From JBHEMT01 sp046262435 (lineage in GTDB: Bacteria; Chloroflexota; Dormibacteria; Aeolococcales; Aeolococcaceae): a DNA stretch of 19,233 nucleotides. The position numbers and the translations under genes were made by a program. A model generated the notes under the pieces. The model was not told where the DNA came from, made no database searches, and saw nothing but the letters and a program-made list of their open reading frames with translations. The stretch lies in contig JBHEMT010000055.1 in NCBI GenBank assembly GCA_046262435.1, positions 1 through 19,233 of the forward strand, written 5' to 3'. Below, one piece after another: positions 8,077-16,794 of this stretch (positions are counted from its first letter, which is position 1; each line of letters opens with the position of its first letter).

Positions 8077-8852
8077 CGGGAGGCGACGGGCGCCGTGCTC
8101 TCGCTTTCGCTGCCGACCGGGTCCACGGCGCCGAACTTGCGCTCCCGGGCGGCGAAGTCAGCCAGGGCGGCCTCGAGGTCCCGGGCACCGAAGTCCGGCC
8201 ACAGCGTGTCGGTGACGTGCAGCTCTGCGTAGGCTGCCTGCCAGAGCAGGAAGTTGCTCACCCGCATCTCCCCCGCCGTGCGGATGATCAGGTCGGGGTC
8301 GGGGAGCCCCGCGGTGTACAGCGAGCGGCTGAGCATCGCCTCGTCGAGGGCGCCCAGGTCCTCACCGCGCGCGGCCAGGTCCCGCACCCCGTCGACGATC
8401 TCGCTCCGCCCGCCGTAGTTGATCGCCACGTTGAGAATCGCGTTGCGGTTGTGCGCGGTCAACTGCTCCGCCTGCTCCACCCGCCGGCGCAGCGAGTCGC
8501 CCAGGCGGTCCCGCCGGCCAAGCACCCGGACCTGGATGCCGTTGTCGTGGAGCTCGTCGATCTCGCCGTCGATGGTCTCCTCGAAGAGCCGCATCAGCGC
8601 CTGCACCTCGGCCCGGGGGCGGGACCAGTTCTCGGTGCTGAAGGCGTACAGGGTGAGCACGTGCACCCCGTGCCGATCGCATTCCTCGGTGACCGGGCGG
8701 ATGGCGGCGACCCCGGCGCGGTGGCCCGCCACCCGGGGCAGGTGGCGGCGCTTGGCCCAGCGTCCGTTGCCGTCCATGATGATGCCGATGTGGCGTGGCA
8801 TATCCGGGCGTGCTGACTCGCGGACGGCGGCGGGCGCGGGCGGTCTTTGCAT
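8073..8852 (-). CDS. uppS: Undecaprenyl diphosphate synthase (cis-prenyltransferase)
   Basis: It condenses isopentenyl diphosphate units into the C55 carrier lipid used for peptidoglycan and other envelope polymers. The catalytic signature IIMDGNGRWAKRR (catalytic Asp 27) is near the N-terminus, followed by GHRAG, TLYAFSTENW, the INYGGRSEI segment, DLIIRTAGEMRVSNFLLWQ and ELHVTDTLWPDF. With the ATG at 8852 the protein has 259 residues and about 20 residues before the first motif, as in E. coli. A shorter start at 8801 (MPRHIGII) is also possible, because neither ATG has a clear ribosome site. The gap of 61 nt to the frr stop is the largest break inside this operon. The C-terminal tail after KFGAVDPV is low-complexity. 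Confidence 0.95.
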   Translation of the reverse strand: MQRPPAPAAVRESARPDMPRHIGIIMDGNGRWAKRRHLPRVAGHRAGVAAIRPVTEECDRHGVHVLTLYAFSTENWSRPRAEVQALMRLFEETIDGEIDELHDNGIQVRVLGRRDRLGDSLRRRVEQAEQLTAHNRNAILNVAINYGGRSEIVDGVRDLAARGEDLGALDEAMLSRSLYTAGLPDPDLIIRTAGEMRVSNFLLWQAAYAELHVTDTLWPDFGARDLEAALADFAARERKFGAVDPVGSESESTAPVASR

Positions 8853-8913
8853 CGGCTGTGGAGAGAACGGCTGACCCTCTGCCTTTGGTTTCGCAGCACC
8901 GGCCGCGGAGGCG

Positions 8914-9489
8914 TCAGACCTCGAGAATCTCCGCCTCCTTCTTGTGCGCGATGGCATCCACCTGGGCGACGAAGCGGTCGGTGACCCGCTGCACCTGGCT
9001 GAGTGACGTCTCCACCTGGTCGCGGCTCACGCCGTCCTTCTCCAGCCGGCGCAGGTGGTCAACCTCGTCGCGCCGGATGTTGCGGATGGCCACCCGCGCG
9101 TCCTCGGCCTTGGCCTTGCACAGCTTGACGAAGTCGCGCCGCCGGTCCTCGGTGAGCTGGGGAATCTGAATCCGGATCAGCTGGCCGTCGTTGCTCGGGT
9201 TCAGACCCATCTCACCCTTCTGGATCGCCTTCTCGATCGCCACGATCGCGCTGCGGTCGTATGGCTGGATCACCAGCAGGCGGGCCTCGGGCGCCGAGAT
9301 GCTGGCCAGCTGTTGCAGGGGGGTCATGGTGCCGTAGTACTCCACCTGGACCCGCTCGACCAGCGCCGGTGTGGCCCGCCCGGTGCGCACCGCGCCCAGC
9401 TCCTTGTGCAGGCTCTCCAGCGACCGCTCCATGCGGTCCTCCGCCTCCTGCAGGCGTTCGGCGATCTGAGCCTCGGCGTCGTCAGCCAT
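8914..9489 (-). CDS. frr: Ribosome recycling factor
   Basis: It works with EF-G to split ribosomes after termination. The 191-residue protein shows the family pattern: a long N-terminal helix, the RTGRATPALV segment (35-44), VEYYGTMTPLQQLASIS, LLVIQPYD, the NPSNDGQLIRIQIPQLTEDRR loop and a C-terminal coiled-coil half (AIRNIRRDEVDHLRRLEKDG). The ATG at 9489 lies inside the last codons of pyrH, giving an 8-nt overlap, and is preceded by a good Shine-Dalgarno (GGGAG, 6 nt away). An in-frame upstream extension to 9540 would add 17 residues unlike the family and was rejected. Only the uppS start is separated from it. Confidence 0.97.
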   Translation of the reverse strand: MADDAEAQIAERLQEAEDRMERSLESLHKELGAVRTGRATPALVERVQVEYYGTMTPLQQLASISAPEARLLVIQPYDRSAIVAIEKAIQKGEMGLNPSNDGQLIRIQIPQLTEDRRRDFVKLCKAKAEDARVAIRNIRRDEVDHLRRLEKDGVSRDQVETSLSQVQRVTDRFVAQVDAIAHKKEAEILEV

Positions 9490-10261
9490 GCTGCTCTCCC
9501 TCGGCGTTCTCGCCGTCGACGCGGGTACCGATGTCGTCACCCATCACCACCCGCTCGATGTTGCCCGGAGTGAGCAGGTCGAAGACCACAATCGGGGTTC
9601 GGTTGTCCATGCACAGGGTCAGCGCGGTGTTGTCCATGACCTCCAGGCCACGATTGAGCACCTCCATGTAGGAGAGGTGGGTCAGCCGCTGCGCGTCGGG
9701 GTTGGTCAGCGGGTCGGCGGTGTAGATTCCGTCGACCTTGGTCGCCTTGAGCAGGACGTCGGCGCCGATCTCGGCGGCACGCAGCGCGGCGGTGGTGTCG
9801 GTGGTGAAGAACGGGTTGCCGGTGCCGGCTCCGAGGATCACCACCCGGCCCTTCTCGAGATGGCGGATGGCGCGCCGGGGGATGAACGGCTCGGCCACCT
9901 GACGCATCTCGATGGCACTGAGCACGCGGCACTCGAGATCGCGCCGCTCCAGTGAGTCGCGCAGAGCGAGCGCATTGATCACCGTTGCCAGCATCCCCAT
10001 GTAGTCGCCGACCACGCGGTCGATGCCGTCGGTGGCGGCCTGCAGGCCGCGAACGATGTTGCCGCCGCCGATGACAATGGCCACCTGCACTCCCTGGGAG
10101 GCCACCAGGGAGATCTCCTGGGCGATCAGGCTGACGGTGGCCACGTCCATGCCGTGGGGGCGGTCGCCGAGCAGCGCCTCGCCACTCAGCTTGAGCACCA
10201 CCCGGCGGTACCGGGGCTGCCGTCCGCGCAGTCGCCCGGCGACGTTGGCGAGGGCGGCCAC
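9482..10261 (-). CDS. pyrH: UMP kinase
   Basis: It phosphorylates UMP to UDP in pyrimidine nucleotide synthesis. The 259-residue amino-acid-kinase-fold protein shows VVLKLSGEALLG (phosphate-binding Lys, about 21-32), VAIVIGGGNIVRG, RVVGDYMGMLATVINALALRD, GAGTGNPFFTTDTTAALRA and KATKVDGIYTADP. The RQVAEPFIPRRAIRHLEKGRV segment follows the Gram-positive rather than the enterobacterial pattern. It starts with GTG at 10261, 11 nt after the tsf stop; the next ATG falls after the phosphate-binding motif and is excluded. No strong ribosome site is visible, so translation may depend on tsf. Its end overlaps the frr start by 8 nt. Confidence 0.97.
   Translation of the reverse strand: MAALANVAGRLRGRQPRYRRVVLKLSGEALLGDRPHGMDVATVSLIAQEISLVASQGVQVAIVIGGGNIVRGLQAATDGIDRVVGDYMGMLATVINALALRDSLERRDLECRVLSAIEMRQVAEPFIPRRAIRHLEKGRVVILGAGTGNPFFTTDTTAALRAAEIGADVLLKATKVDGIYTADPLTNPDAQRLTHLSYMEVLNRGLEVMDNTALTLCMDNRTPIVVFDLLTPGNIERVVMGDDIGTRVDGENAEGEQHG
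9496..9502 (-). promoter_or_regulatory. Shine-Dalgarno of frr (GAGGGAG)
   Basis: GAGGGAG lies 6 nt before the ATG at 9489, inside the pyrH coding sequence. It settles the frr start against longer in-frame alternatives. Confidence 0.7.
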
Positions 10262-10272
10262 GGCGTCCGCGC

Positions 10273-10929
10273 TCAGCTGGACGCCGGCGCCGCCGCGCCG
10301 TTCTCGCCGGCCGCCTCGTCCGCTGCCTCACCCACCGCGACCCGGGCGAATCGCGCCACGGTGATGTTCTCGCCGAGTTTGGCGACCTTCTCGGAGATCA
10401 GCTCGCGCACCTTCTTCTTGCGGCTCTCGTCACGAACGTAGACCTGGTCGACCAGGCAGATCTCGCCGAAGAATGCCTCGAGCTTGCCCTCCACAATCTT
10501 GTCGATGATGTTGGCCGGCTTGCCCTCAACCTGGCGACGGTAGACCGCCTTCTCTCGCTCCACGAGGGCGGCAGGCACCTCCTCGCGACGCACGTACTGC
10601 GGGTTGGCGCCGGCCACCTGGATGGCCAGGTCGTGAGCCAGCTCCTTGAAGTCGTCGGTCTTGGCGACGAAGTCGGACTCGCAGTTGACCTCGACCAGGA
10701 CCCCGAGCTTGGCCAGGCCGCCACTGGTGTGCAGGTAATGGCCGATGGCTCCCTCGTGGGTGCTGCGGCCCGCCTTCCCCGCCGCCCGGGCGAGGCCCTT
10801 TTCGCGGAGCCAGTCCTTGGCCTTCTCGAGATCCCCCCCGTTCGCCACCAGGGCCTTCTTGCAGTCCATCATGCCCGCCCCGGAGACGTCGCGCAGCTGC
10901 TTGACCTGGGCGGCGGTGACCTCAGCCAT
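10273..10929 (-). CDS. tsf: Elongation factor Ts, short form
   Basis: It is the nucleotide exchange factor that recycles EF-Tu from GDP to GTP. It has the N-terminal UBA-like domain (VKQLRDVSGAGMMDCKKAL, 9-27) and the core motif VNCESDFVAK (81-90), whose Asp-Phe pair inserts into EF-Tu. At 218 residues it is about 65 shorter than the E. coli protein and resembles the single-core-subdomain forms of Thermus, Actinobacteria and Chloroflexi. The extreme C-terminus is an Ala/Glu-rich tail. The ATG at 10929 comes 2 nt after the rpsB stop. The ribosome site is weak, so the rpsB and tsf products are probably kept in step by coupling. Confidence 0.97.
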   Translation of the reverse strand: MAEVTAAQVKQLRDVSGAGMMDCKKALVANGGDLEKAKDWLREKGLARAAGKAGRSTHEGAIGHYLHTSGGLAKLGVLVEVNCESDFVAKTDDFKELAHDLAIQVAGANPQYVRREEVPAALVEREKAVYRRQVEGKPANIIDKIVEGKLEAFFGEICLVDQVYVRDESRKKKVRELISEKVAKLGENITVARFARVAVGEAADEAAGENGAAAPASS

Positions 10930-10931
10930 GC

Positions 10932-11786
<855 letters not shown>

Positions 11787-11888
11787 GGTCGTGCCTCCTG
11801 GGTAGGTTTGTTGCCTCCGCCCGGGGTCAACCGGTGCCGGGACCTCGATGGAGGCAACTCCCGACGCCGTCATCCGGGCGTGTGAATT
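11787..11888 (-). promoter_or_regulatory. Structured rpsB leader RNA, candidate autoregulatory switch
   Basis: The predicted leader is about 102 nt. A small hairpin (arms ACGCC 11881-11877 and GGCGT 11868-11864, 8-nt loop) comes first. Arm A, GTTGCCTCC (11858-11850), is perfectly complementary to arm B, GGAGGCAAC (11818-11810), and encloses an inner hairpin at 11844-11825 (GGTC-CCGG against CCGG-TT-GACC). Seven bases of arm A (TGCCTCC) are equally complementary to the Shine-Dalgarno copy GGAGGCA (11798-11792). Pairing A with B leaves the ribosome site free; pairing A with the Shine-Dalgarno hides it. Complementarity is read directly. Regulation by S2 is an inference by analogy with E. coli rpsB, whose leader is bound by S2; no known leader family was recognised. 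Confidence 0.5.
11794..11799 (-). promoter_or_regulatory. Shine-Dalgarno of rpsB (AGGAGG)
   Basis: A consensus AGGAGG lies 7 nt before the ATG at 11786. It is the strongest ribosome site in the window and fixes the rpsB start. A second GGAGGCA copy sits 20 nt further upstream. Confidence 0.85.
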
Positions 11889-11894
11889 GCCGCG

Positions 11895-11923
11895 ATTGTA
11901 CCAGGGACCCAGCGGCGCCTCAG
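11895..11923 (-). promoter_or_regulatory. Promoter of the rpsB operon (extended -10)
   Basis: The -10 box TACAAT (11900-11895) is preceded by TGG, making an extended -10 (TGnTACAAT). A 3-of-6 -35 match, CTGAGG (11923-11918), lies at a 17-nt spacing. Transcription would begin near 11888. Sitting in the only large gap ahead of a nine-gene run strengthens the call. The imperfect inverted repeat TCAGGACGTCTGA overlaps the -35 region. Confidence 0.6.
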
Positions 11924-11982
11924 ACGTCCTGACGAACCGGGGCGGCTGAGCCGGCGGGGCGCCTCCCTCGGCTGCGCTCCCG

Positions 11983-13752
11983 CTAGAGCACGTAGCGGCG
12001 CAGGTCCTCGTTACCCACCAGGTCGGCGAGCTTCTCGCGCACATAGACGGCATCGATGCGAATGGTCTGGCCGGCGAAGTCCTCGGCGCGGAAGGACACC
12101 TCCTCGAGCACCTTCTCGACCATCGCGAACAACCGCCGGGCCCCGATGTTCTCGTCCTGGGAGTTGAGGGCCGCCGCCGCCCGGGCGAGCTCGGCCAGTC
12201 CGTCGGGGGCCCAGTCCAGGGCCACCCCCTCGGTGCCCAGCAGGGCTGCGTACTGCTTGGTGAGCGCGTTGTCGGGTTCGCACAGGATGCGCTGCAGGTC
12301 GGCCTCGGTCAGGGCCAGCAGCTCGACGCGGATGGGGAAGCGGCCCTGGAACTCAGGAATGAGGTCGGATGGACGGCTCACCGTGAAGGCGCCCGCCGCC
12401 ACGAAGAGGATGTGGTCGGTGCGCACGCTGCCGTAGCGGGTGCTCACCGTCGAGCCCTCGAGCAGGGGGAGCAGATCGCGCTGCACGCCCTCGCCACTGA
12501 TGTCCGGGCCGTGCTCAGCGCTGCGTCCGGCAATCTTGTCGACCTCGTCGACGAAGACGATGCCGTCGTCCTCGACCAGCCGGATCGCCTCGTCATAGAC
12601 CCGGTCCATGTCGACCAGCCGGTCGGTTTCCTCCTGGACCAGGACGTGGCGGGCGTCGTGGACGCTCAGCCGCTTGGTGCGCTTGCGCGGTGGGGCGAGC
12701 TGGGAGAAGAAGTCGCCGAGGGTTGCGCCCACGTCCTCCATTCCCGATCCCGAGAAGCTTTCCAGCGGTGGTTGGTAGGCCTCCTCGACCTCGACCTCGA
12801 CCAACCGCTCCTCGAGCCGGCGCTCGGCCACCCGACGCTCCAGGCGGCGGCGCAGCATTCGGCGGCGGCGGCGCACCTGCTCAGCGGTGGGCAGCGAGCC
12901 CTCGCCGGTGATCGGCTCGGCAGCGGCATCCGGCGCCGCCTCGACCCGGGCCCGGGGGCCCGTCCCCTCCCCGGGGTCGGTTGGCGGGCTCTGCGCAAGG
13001 CCTCCGGGGTGCGCCGTACCGGCCGGCGAGCCGGCGCCCCCCGGCCGGGTAGCGCGCTCCTCCTCGGCGGCGAGGCTGTCGACAATGCGCGCCTCAGCCA
13101 GCCGCCGCGCCTGCTCCTCGACCTCGGCAGTGCGCGCGTCGTGGACGTCGGTGATCGTCTGCTCGAGCAGGTCGCGCACGATGGACTCGACGTCCCGGCC
13201 GACGTAGCCGACCTCGGTGAACTTGGTGGCCTCAACCTTGATGAACGGCGAGTTGGTCAGCCGGGCCAGGCGCCGGGCGATCTCGGTCTTGCCCACCCCG
13301 GTGGGGCCGATCATCAGGATGTTCTTGGGCAGCACCTCGTCGCGCAGGGCCTCGGGGAGCCGCTGCCGGCGAATGCGGTTGCGCAGCGCGATCGCCACCG
13401 CCCGTTTGGCGGCATCCTGGCCGACGATGAAGTCGTCGAGCCGGCGAACAACGTCCCGGGGGCGGAGGTCCTCGACCGACCGCTCCTCCCTGGGCGGGGC
13501 GGTCCGGTCGCCGGCCGCGGGATCGGCCGCATCGACCGGGGGATCACTGCCCGGCGCGTCGCCGCCCGTCCCGTCCCCACCGGCCACCGCGGGGGCCAGG
13601 GTACCGGTGGGCTGCATATGGCCTTGAGCGTACGAGGTGGTCGCCGGTCCACGCAGGCGGGGATCGTCCTCCCCGGCTGCGCCGTCGGCGACCACCCGGG
13701 CGCGGCTCTCGTCGGCCTCGGGCCCCTCGTCGGGGTGGGCGACACCGCTCAT
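11983..13752 (-). CDS. hslU: ATP-dependent protease ATPase subunit HslU (ClpY), enlarged
   Basis: This AAA+ unfoldase feeds substrates into the HslV peptidase. Conserved parts are LRPRDVVRRLDDFIVGQDAAK (from 96), Walker A GPTGVGKT (149-156), the pore loop GYVGRD (182-187), Walker B IVFVDEVDK (398-406), GVQRDLLPLLEG, PEFQGRFPIRVEL, ENIGARRL (534-541) and the C-terminal EDLRRYVL, which in known complexes docks into HslV. It has 589 residues against about 443-460 usually. A 94-residue Gly/Pro/Asp/Ala-rich N-terminal extension and a Pro/Gly-rich plus Arg-rich expansion of the I domain (about 229-310) account for the difference. The ATG at 13752 overlaps the hslV stop as ATGA; an internal ATG at 13617 with an AAGG upstream would trim 45 residues and cannot be excluded. 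Confidence 0.95.
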   Translation of the reverse strand: MSGVAHPDEGPEADESRARVVADGAAGEDDPRLRGPATTSYAQGHMQPTGTLAPAVAGGDGTGGDAPGSDPPVDAADPAAGDRTAPPREERSVEDLRPRDVVRRLDDFIVGQDAAKRAVAIALRNRIRRQRLPEALRDEVLPKNILMIGPTGVGKTEIARRLARLTNSPFIKVEATKFTEVGYVGRDVESIVRDLLEQTITDVHDARTAEVEEQARRLAEARIVDSLAAEEERATRPGGAGSPAGTAHPGGLAQSPPTDPGEGTGPRARVEAAPDAAAEPITGEGSLPTAEQVRRRRRMLRRRLERRVAERRLEERLVEVEVEEAYQPPLESFSGSGMEDVGATLGDFFSQLAPPRKRTKRLSVHDARHVLVQEETDRLVDMDRVYDEAIRLVEDDGIVFVDEVDKIAGRSAEHGPDISGEGVQRDLLPLLEGSTVSTRYGSVRTDHILFVAAGAFTVSRPSDLIPEFQGRFPIRVELLALTEADLQRILCEPDNALTKQYAALLGTEGVALDWAPDGLAELARAAAALNSQDENIGARRLFAMVEKVLEEVSFRAEDFAGQTIRIDAVYVREKLADLVGNEDLRRYVL

Positions 13753-14318
13753 GACGCCACCACCGCGGCGGGCTCGAGCACCTGCACAGTGATCTGGTCG
13801 TTGGTGTAGATGCACAGGCTGGCGGCGATCCGCAGCGCGCGGGTGGCGATCTCCTCGGCGGGGAGGTCGGTGTTCTCCAGCAGCGCCCGAGCCGCCGCGT
13901 GCGCGTAGGGGCCGCCACTGCCGATCGCGGTCACCTCGTCGTCGGGTTCGATGATCTCGCCATCGCCACTGAGCAGAAGAACCTGCTCGGCGTTGGCCAC
14001 GATGAGCATTGCCTCGAGGTGTCGGAGAAACTTGTCGGTGCGCCACTCGCGAGCCAGGCCGACCGCCGAGCGAAGCAGGTTGCCCCCGTGCTTGTCGAGC
14101 TGCTGCTCGAAGCGGTCGAAGAGGGTGAAGGCATCGGCCACCGCCCCCGCGAAACCCACCAAAACCTGGTCCTTGTAGAGCCGGCGCACCTTGGCGGCGC
14201 GATGCTTCATCACCACATCACCCACGGTGACCTGGCCGTCACCGGCAATCGCCACCCTCCCGTTGCGCCGGGCCGCGACGATGGTGGTGGCGTGCGGTCG
14301 CTGGGTGCCGACCGTCAT
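13749..14318 (-). CDS. hslV: ATP-dependent protease peptidase subunit HslV (ClpQ)
   Basis: This is the proteasome-like Thr peptidase that partners HslU. The mature N-terminus TTIVAARRNGRVAIAGDGQVT is clear, with the catalytic Thr at residue 11 and the conserved Asp27 and Lys43 (Asp17 and Lys33 of the processed enzyme). FAGAVADAFTLFDRFE, LAREWRTDKFLRHLEA, SGDGEIIEP and AIGSGGPYAHAAARALLENT follow. The first ten residues (MTVGTQRPHA) therefore form a short propeptide that must be removed, longer than the single Met of the E. coli protein. The start at 14318 overlaps the topA stop as ATGA, and its own stop overlaps hslU as ATGA. A longer frame running upstream is a shadow of topA. The total of 189 residues is normal. 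Confidence 0.97.
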   Translation of the reverse strand: MTVGTQRPHATTIVAARRNGRVAIAGDGQVTVGDVVMKHRAAKVRRLYKDQVLVGFAGAVADAFTLFDRFEQQLDKHGGNLLRSAVGLAREWRTDKFLRHLEAMLIVANAEQVLLLSGDGEIIEPDDEVTAIGSGGPYAHAAARALLENTDLPAEEIATRALRIAASLCIYTNDQITVQVLEPAAVVAS

Positions 14319-16744
14319 CGGGTGGCCGCAGCCACCGCGGCACCGGTCCGCGGCGGACGGTACTTGCACTTGGGGTAGCTCGAGCAGGACACGAACGGCC
14401 CGTAGCGCCCGGCGCGCTTGACCAGCGGCGAGTCGCACTCGGGACATTTCTCGCCGGTGGGTTCGGCCGCGGCCGCGGCCGGACGCGCGCCGGCAGCACC
14501 CGTCGCTGCCGCCCCCCCGCGCGGCTGGATGTACTTGCACGACGGGTACCCCGTGCAGCCGATGAAGGGCCCGCGCCGCCCGCTCTTGCGACCCAGGGGC
14601 TTGGCACACTCCGGGCAGATGCCGAGGTCCTCGACCTGGACCAGGCCCTCGGGGGTGGAGCCGTCGGCCGCCGGTGCGGCGACGTCGCCCTTGATGTAGC
14701 GGCAGGACGGGTACCCCGAGCAGGCGACAAACGCCCCGCGACGCCCCTGCCGGACCAGCAGCGGCTTGGCGCACTCGGGGCAGTTCTCACCGGTGTACGT
14801 CGGATCCGAGGTGTCCTTGCCCTTGATGTAGCTGCAATCGGGATAGCGTGAACAGCCGGTGAACTCGCCGAACTTGCCCTCGCGAACCACCAGCTCGCCA
14901 ATCTCGCACTCCGGACACGTCTCCCCGGTGGGCTTGGCCGGCACCCGGACCCGCTGCATCGAGGTCTCGGCGTCGGCGACCGTCTTGGCAAAGGGGTCGT
15001 ACCACTCCCGTACGGTTCGCACGTAGGGTCGGGTCCCGTCCTCGATGCCGTCGAGGCGAAGCTCCAGGTCGGCGGTGAAGGAGACATCGACGATCTGCGG
15101 GAAGTGCTCGCGCAAAACTCCGTCCACGGTCTTGCCCAGCTCGGTCGGGTGCAGCCGTCGCTCCTCCTGACGCACGTAGCTACGTTCCTGCACCACCTCG
15201 ATGGTGGGTGCGTACGTCGAGGGCCGCCCGATCCCACGCTCCTCGAGCTCCTTGATCAGCGAGGCCTCGGTGTAGCGCGGTGGCGGCTGGGTGAAGTGCT
15301 GGTCGCGGCTCAGGCCCTGGCAGTCGAGCACGTCACCCTCGGCTAGCGCGGGTAGCCGGGACTCGTCATCCTTCTCCTCGCGACGCCAGACCTTGGTGAA
15401 GCCGTCGAAGCGAAGCACCGAACCGGCCGCGCGGAAGCGGTAGTCGCCGGAGGTGATCTGGGCACGGGTGTTCTCAAAGCGCGCATTGGCCATCTGGCTG
15501 GCGACAAAGCGCCGCCAGACGATGTCGTAGACCTTCAGCTGCGCCGGGCTCAGGTACGCCGCGACCGAGTCGGGAGTACGAGTCACGTCGGTGGGACGGA
15601 TCGCCTCGTGGGCGTCCTGGATGTTCGCCGCGGGTGGCTTCGCGGCCTTGCGCGAGGTGCCGGTGCGCACGTAGGTGTCGCCGTACTCAGCGGTGACGAA
15701 GCGCGCGGTATCGGCCTGCGCCGCCTCGCTGATCCGGGTGGAGTCGGTGCGCATGTAGGTGATCAGACCGGTGGAGCCGGCGCTGCCCAGATCGATCCCC
15801 TCGTACAGCTCCTGAGCGATGCTCATGGTCCGCTTCGGTGAGAAGCGCAGCCGGGTGCTGGCGTCCTGCTGGAGGGTGCTGGTGGTGTACGGCGCGGGCG
15901 AGGAGCGCTGCGTATCCGACTTCTCGATCGCCACCACGCGGAAGGGCGGGGTGGCGGCCGTGGGCCTGTCGGCGTCGTCGAAGCCGAGCTCTCGGGCCAC
16001 CAGCGCCGCCGCCGCCTGGTCGGGGAGTTCGAACCTGCCGTCGGCCTCGTCATCCGGCGCCGTTGGGTTGGCCTGCCTGGCCGCCTTGCCGGCACGCTTG
16101 GGCTTCTCGTCCCCAACCCGACCCTGCAGCCGCGCCCTGAAGGTGGCGCCCTGCTTGGCGAGCAGCGCGTCGATCGTCCACGACTCCACCGAGGTGAAGG
16201 CGTCGATCTCGGTCTCACGGTCGACCACCAGACGCACCGCGACCGACTGCACCCGGCCGGCGCTGAGCCCCTTGCGCACCTTGCGCCAGAGCAGCGGGCT
16301 GAGCTTGTAGCCGACCAGCCGGTCGATCACCCGGCGCGCCTCCTGGGCGGCGACCAGATCACGGTCGATCTTGCGGGGCGATGCCAGGGCGGCTTCGACT
16401 GCCGCCTTGGTGATCTCATGGAAGACCACCCGGTCTGGGTCGTCGAGCTTCAGCGCCTCCTTGAGATGCCACGCGATCGCCTCGCCCTCGCGGTCCGGGT
16501 CGGCGGCGAGCAGGGTTGAGTCGGCCCTCTTGGCGGCCGCCACCAGCTCCTTGATCTGCTTTTCCTTGCCCTTGATCACCTCATAGGTGGGCAGGAATTC
16601 ACCGTCGACGTCAACCCCGATCTTCGATTTCGGCAGGTCGCGAACGTGCCCCATCGAGGCCTTGATCGTGTACCCGGACCCGAGGAACTTGCCGAGGGTT
16701 CGAGCCTTGCTCGGCGACTCGACGATGATCAGACGGTTGGCCAT
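14315..16744 (-). CDS. topA: DNA topoisomerase I (type IA) with four C-terminal zinc ribbons
   Basis: It relaxes negative supercoils by passing one strand through a transient break. The 809-residue protein has the Toprim domain (IIVESPSKA 6-14, AADPDREGEAIAWHL 80-94), the RVIDRLVGYKLSPLLW segment, SAGRVQSVAVRLV, and the active-site Tyr330 in GLITYMRTDSTRIS. Four CxxC...C...C ribbons occupy about 610-637, 655-682, 710-737 and 767-794, each with a GPF/GEF/GAF core and an SxYPxCxY end. A Lys/Ala-rich low-complexity linker interrupts the middle at about 208-240. The ATG at 16744 follows GGAG at 5 nt. It starts a three-gene unit with hslV and hslU. Confidence 0.97.
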   Translation of the reverse strand: MANRLIIVESPSKARTLGKFLGSGYTIKASMGHVRDLPKSKIGVDVDGEFLPTYEVIKGKEKQIKELVAAAKRADSTLLAADPDREGEAIAWHLKEALKLDDPDRVVFHEITKAAVEAALASPRKIDRDLVAAQEARRVIDRLVGYKLSPLLWRKVRKGLSAGRVQSVAVRLVVDRETEIDAFTSVESWTIDALLAKQGATFRARLQGRVGDEKPKRAGKAARQANPTAPDDEADGRFELPDQAAAALVARELGFDDADRPTAATPPFRVVAIEKSDTQRSSPAPYTTSTLQQDASTRLRFSPKRTMSIAQELYEGIDLGSAGSTGLITYMRTDSTRISEAAQADTARFVTAEYGDTYVRTGTSRKAAKPPAANIQDAHEAIRPTDVTRTPDSVAAYLSPAQLKVYDIVWRRFVASQMANARFENTRAQITSGDYRFRAAGSVLRFDGFTKVWRREEKDDESRLPALAEGDVLDCQGLSRDQHFTQPPPRYTEASLIKELEERGIGRPSTYAPTIEVVQERSYVRQEERRLHPTELGKTVDGVLREHFPQIVDVSFTADLELRLDGIEDGTRPYVRTVREWYDPFAKTVADAETSMQRVRVPAKPTGETCPECEIGELVVREGKFGEFTGCSRYPDCSYIKGKDTSDPTYTGENCPECAKPLLVRQGRRGAFVACSGYPSCRYIKGDVAAPAADGSTPEGLVQVEDLGICPECAKPLGRKSGRRGPFIGCTGYPSCKYIQPRGGAAATGAAGARPAAAAAEPTGEKCPECDSPLVKRAGRYGPFVSCSSYPKCKYRPPRTGAAVAAATR

Positions 16745-16749
16745 GGGTT

Positions 16750-16753
16750 CTCC
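16750..16753 (-). promoter_or_regulatory. Shine-Dalgarno of topA (GGAG)
   Basis: GGAG lies 5 nt before the ATG at 16744 and supports that start, which also gives the exact family N-terminus (MANRLIIVESPSKA). Confidence 0.65.
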
Positions 16754-16794
16754 GGGGTGGGTTGCCGAGCGGCTCGTCCCCCCGTCGGGGGCGG

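Noticed and set aside
11924..11982. A possible intrinsic terminator after hslU
   Set aside because: GC-rich inverted sequence is present (around GCCGGCTCAGCCG) but the arms are imperfect and no T-run follows.
11787..12053. An in-frame extension of rpsB to 373 residues
   Set aside because: It would run through the promoter and leader into the end of hslU. The consensus Shine-Dalgarno and the family N-terminus both mark 11786.
14319..14774. An in-frame extension of hslV into topA
   Set aside because: It is Arg/Gly-rich and overlaps the zinc ribbons of topA; the Thr-dependent N-terminus of HslV fits only the start at 14318.
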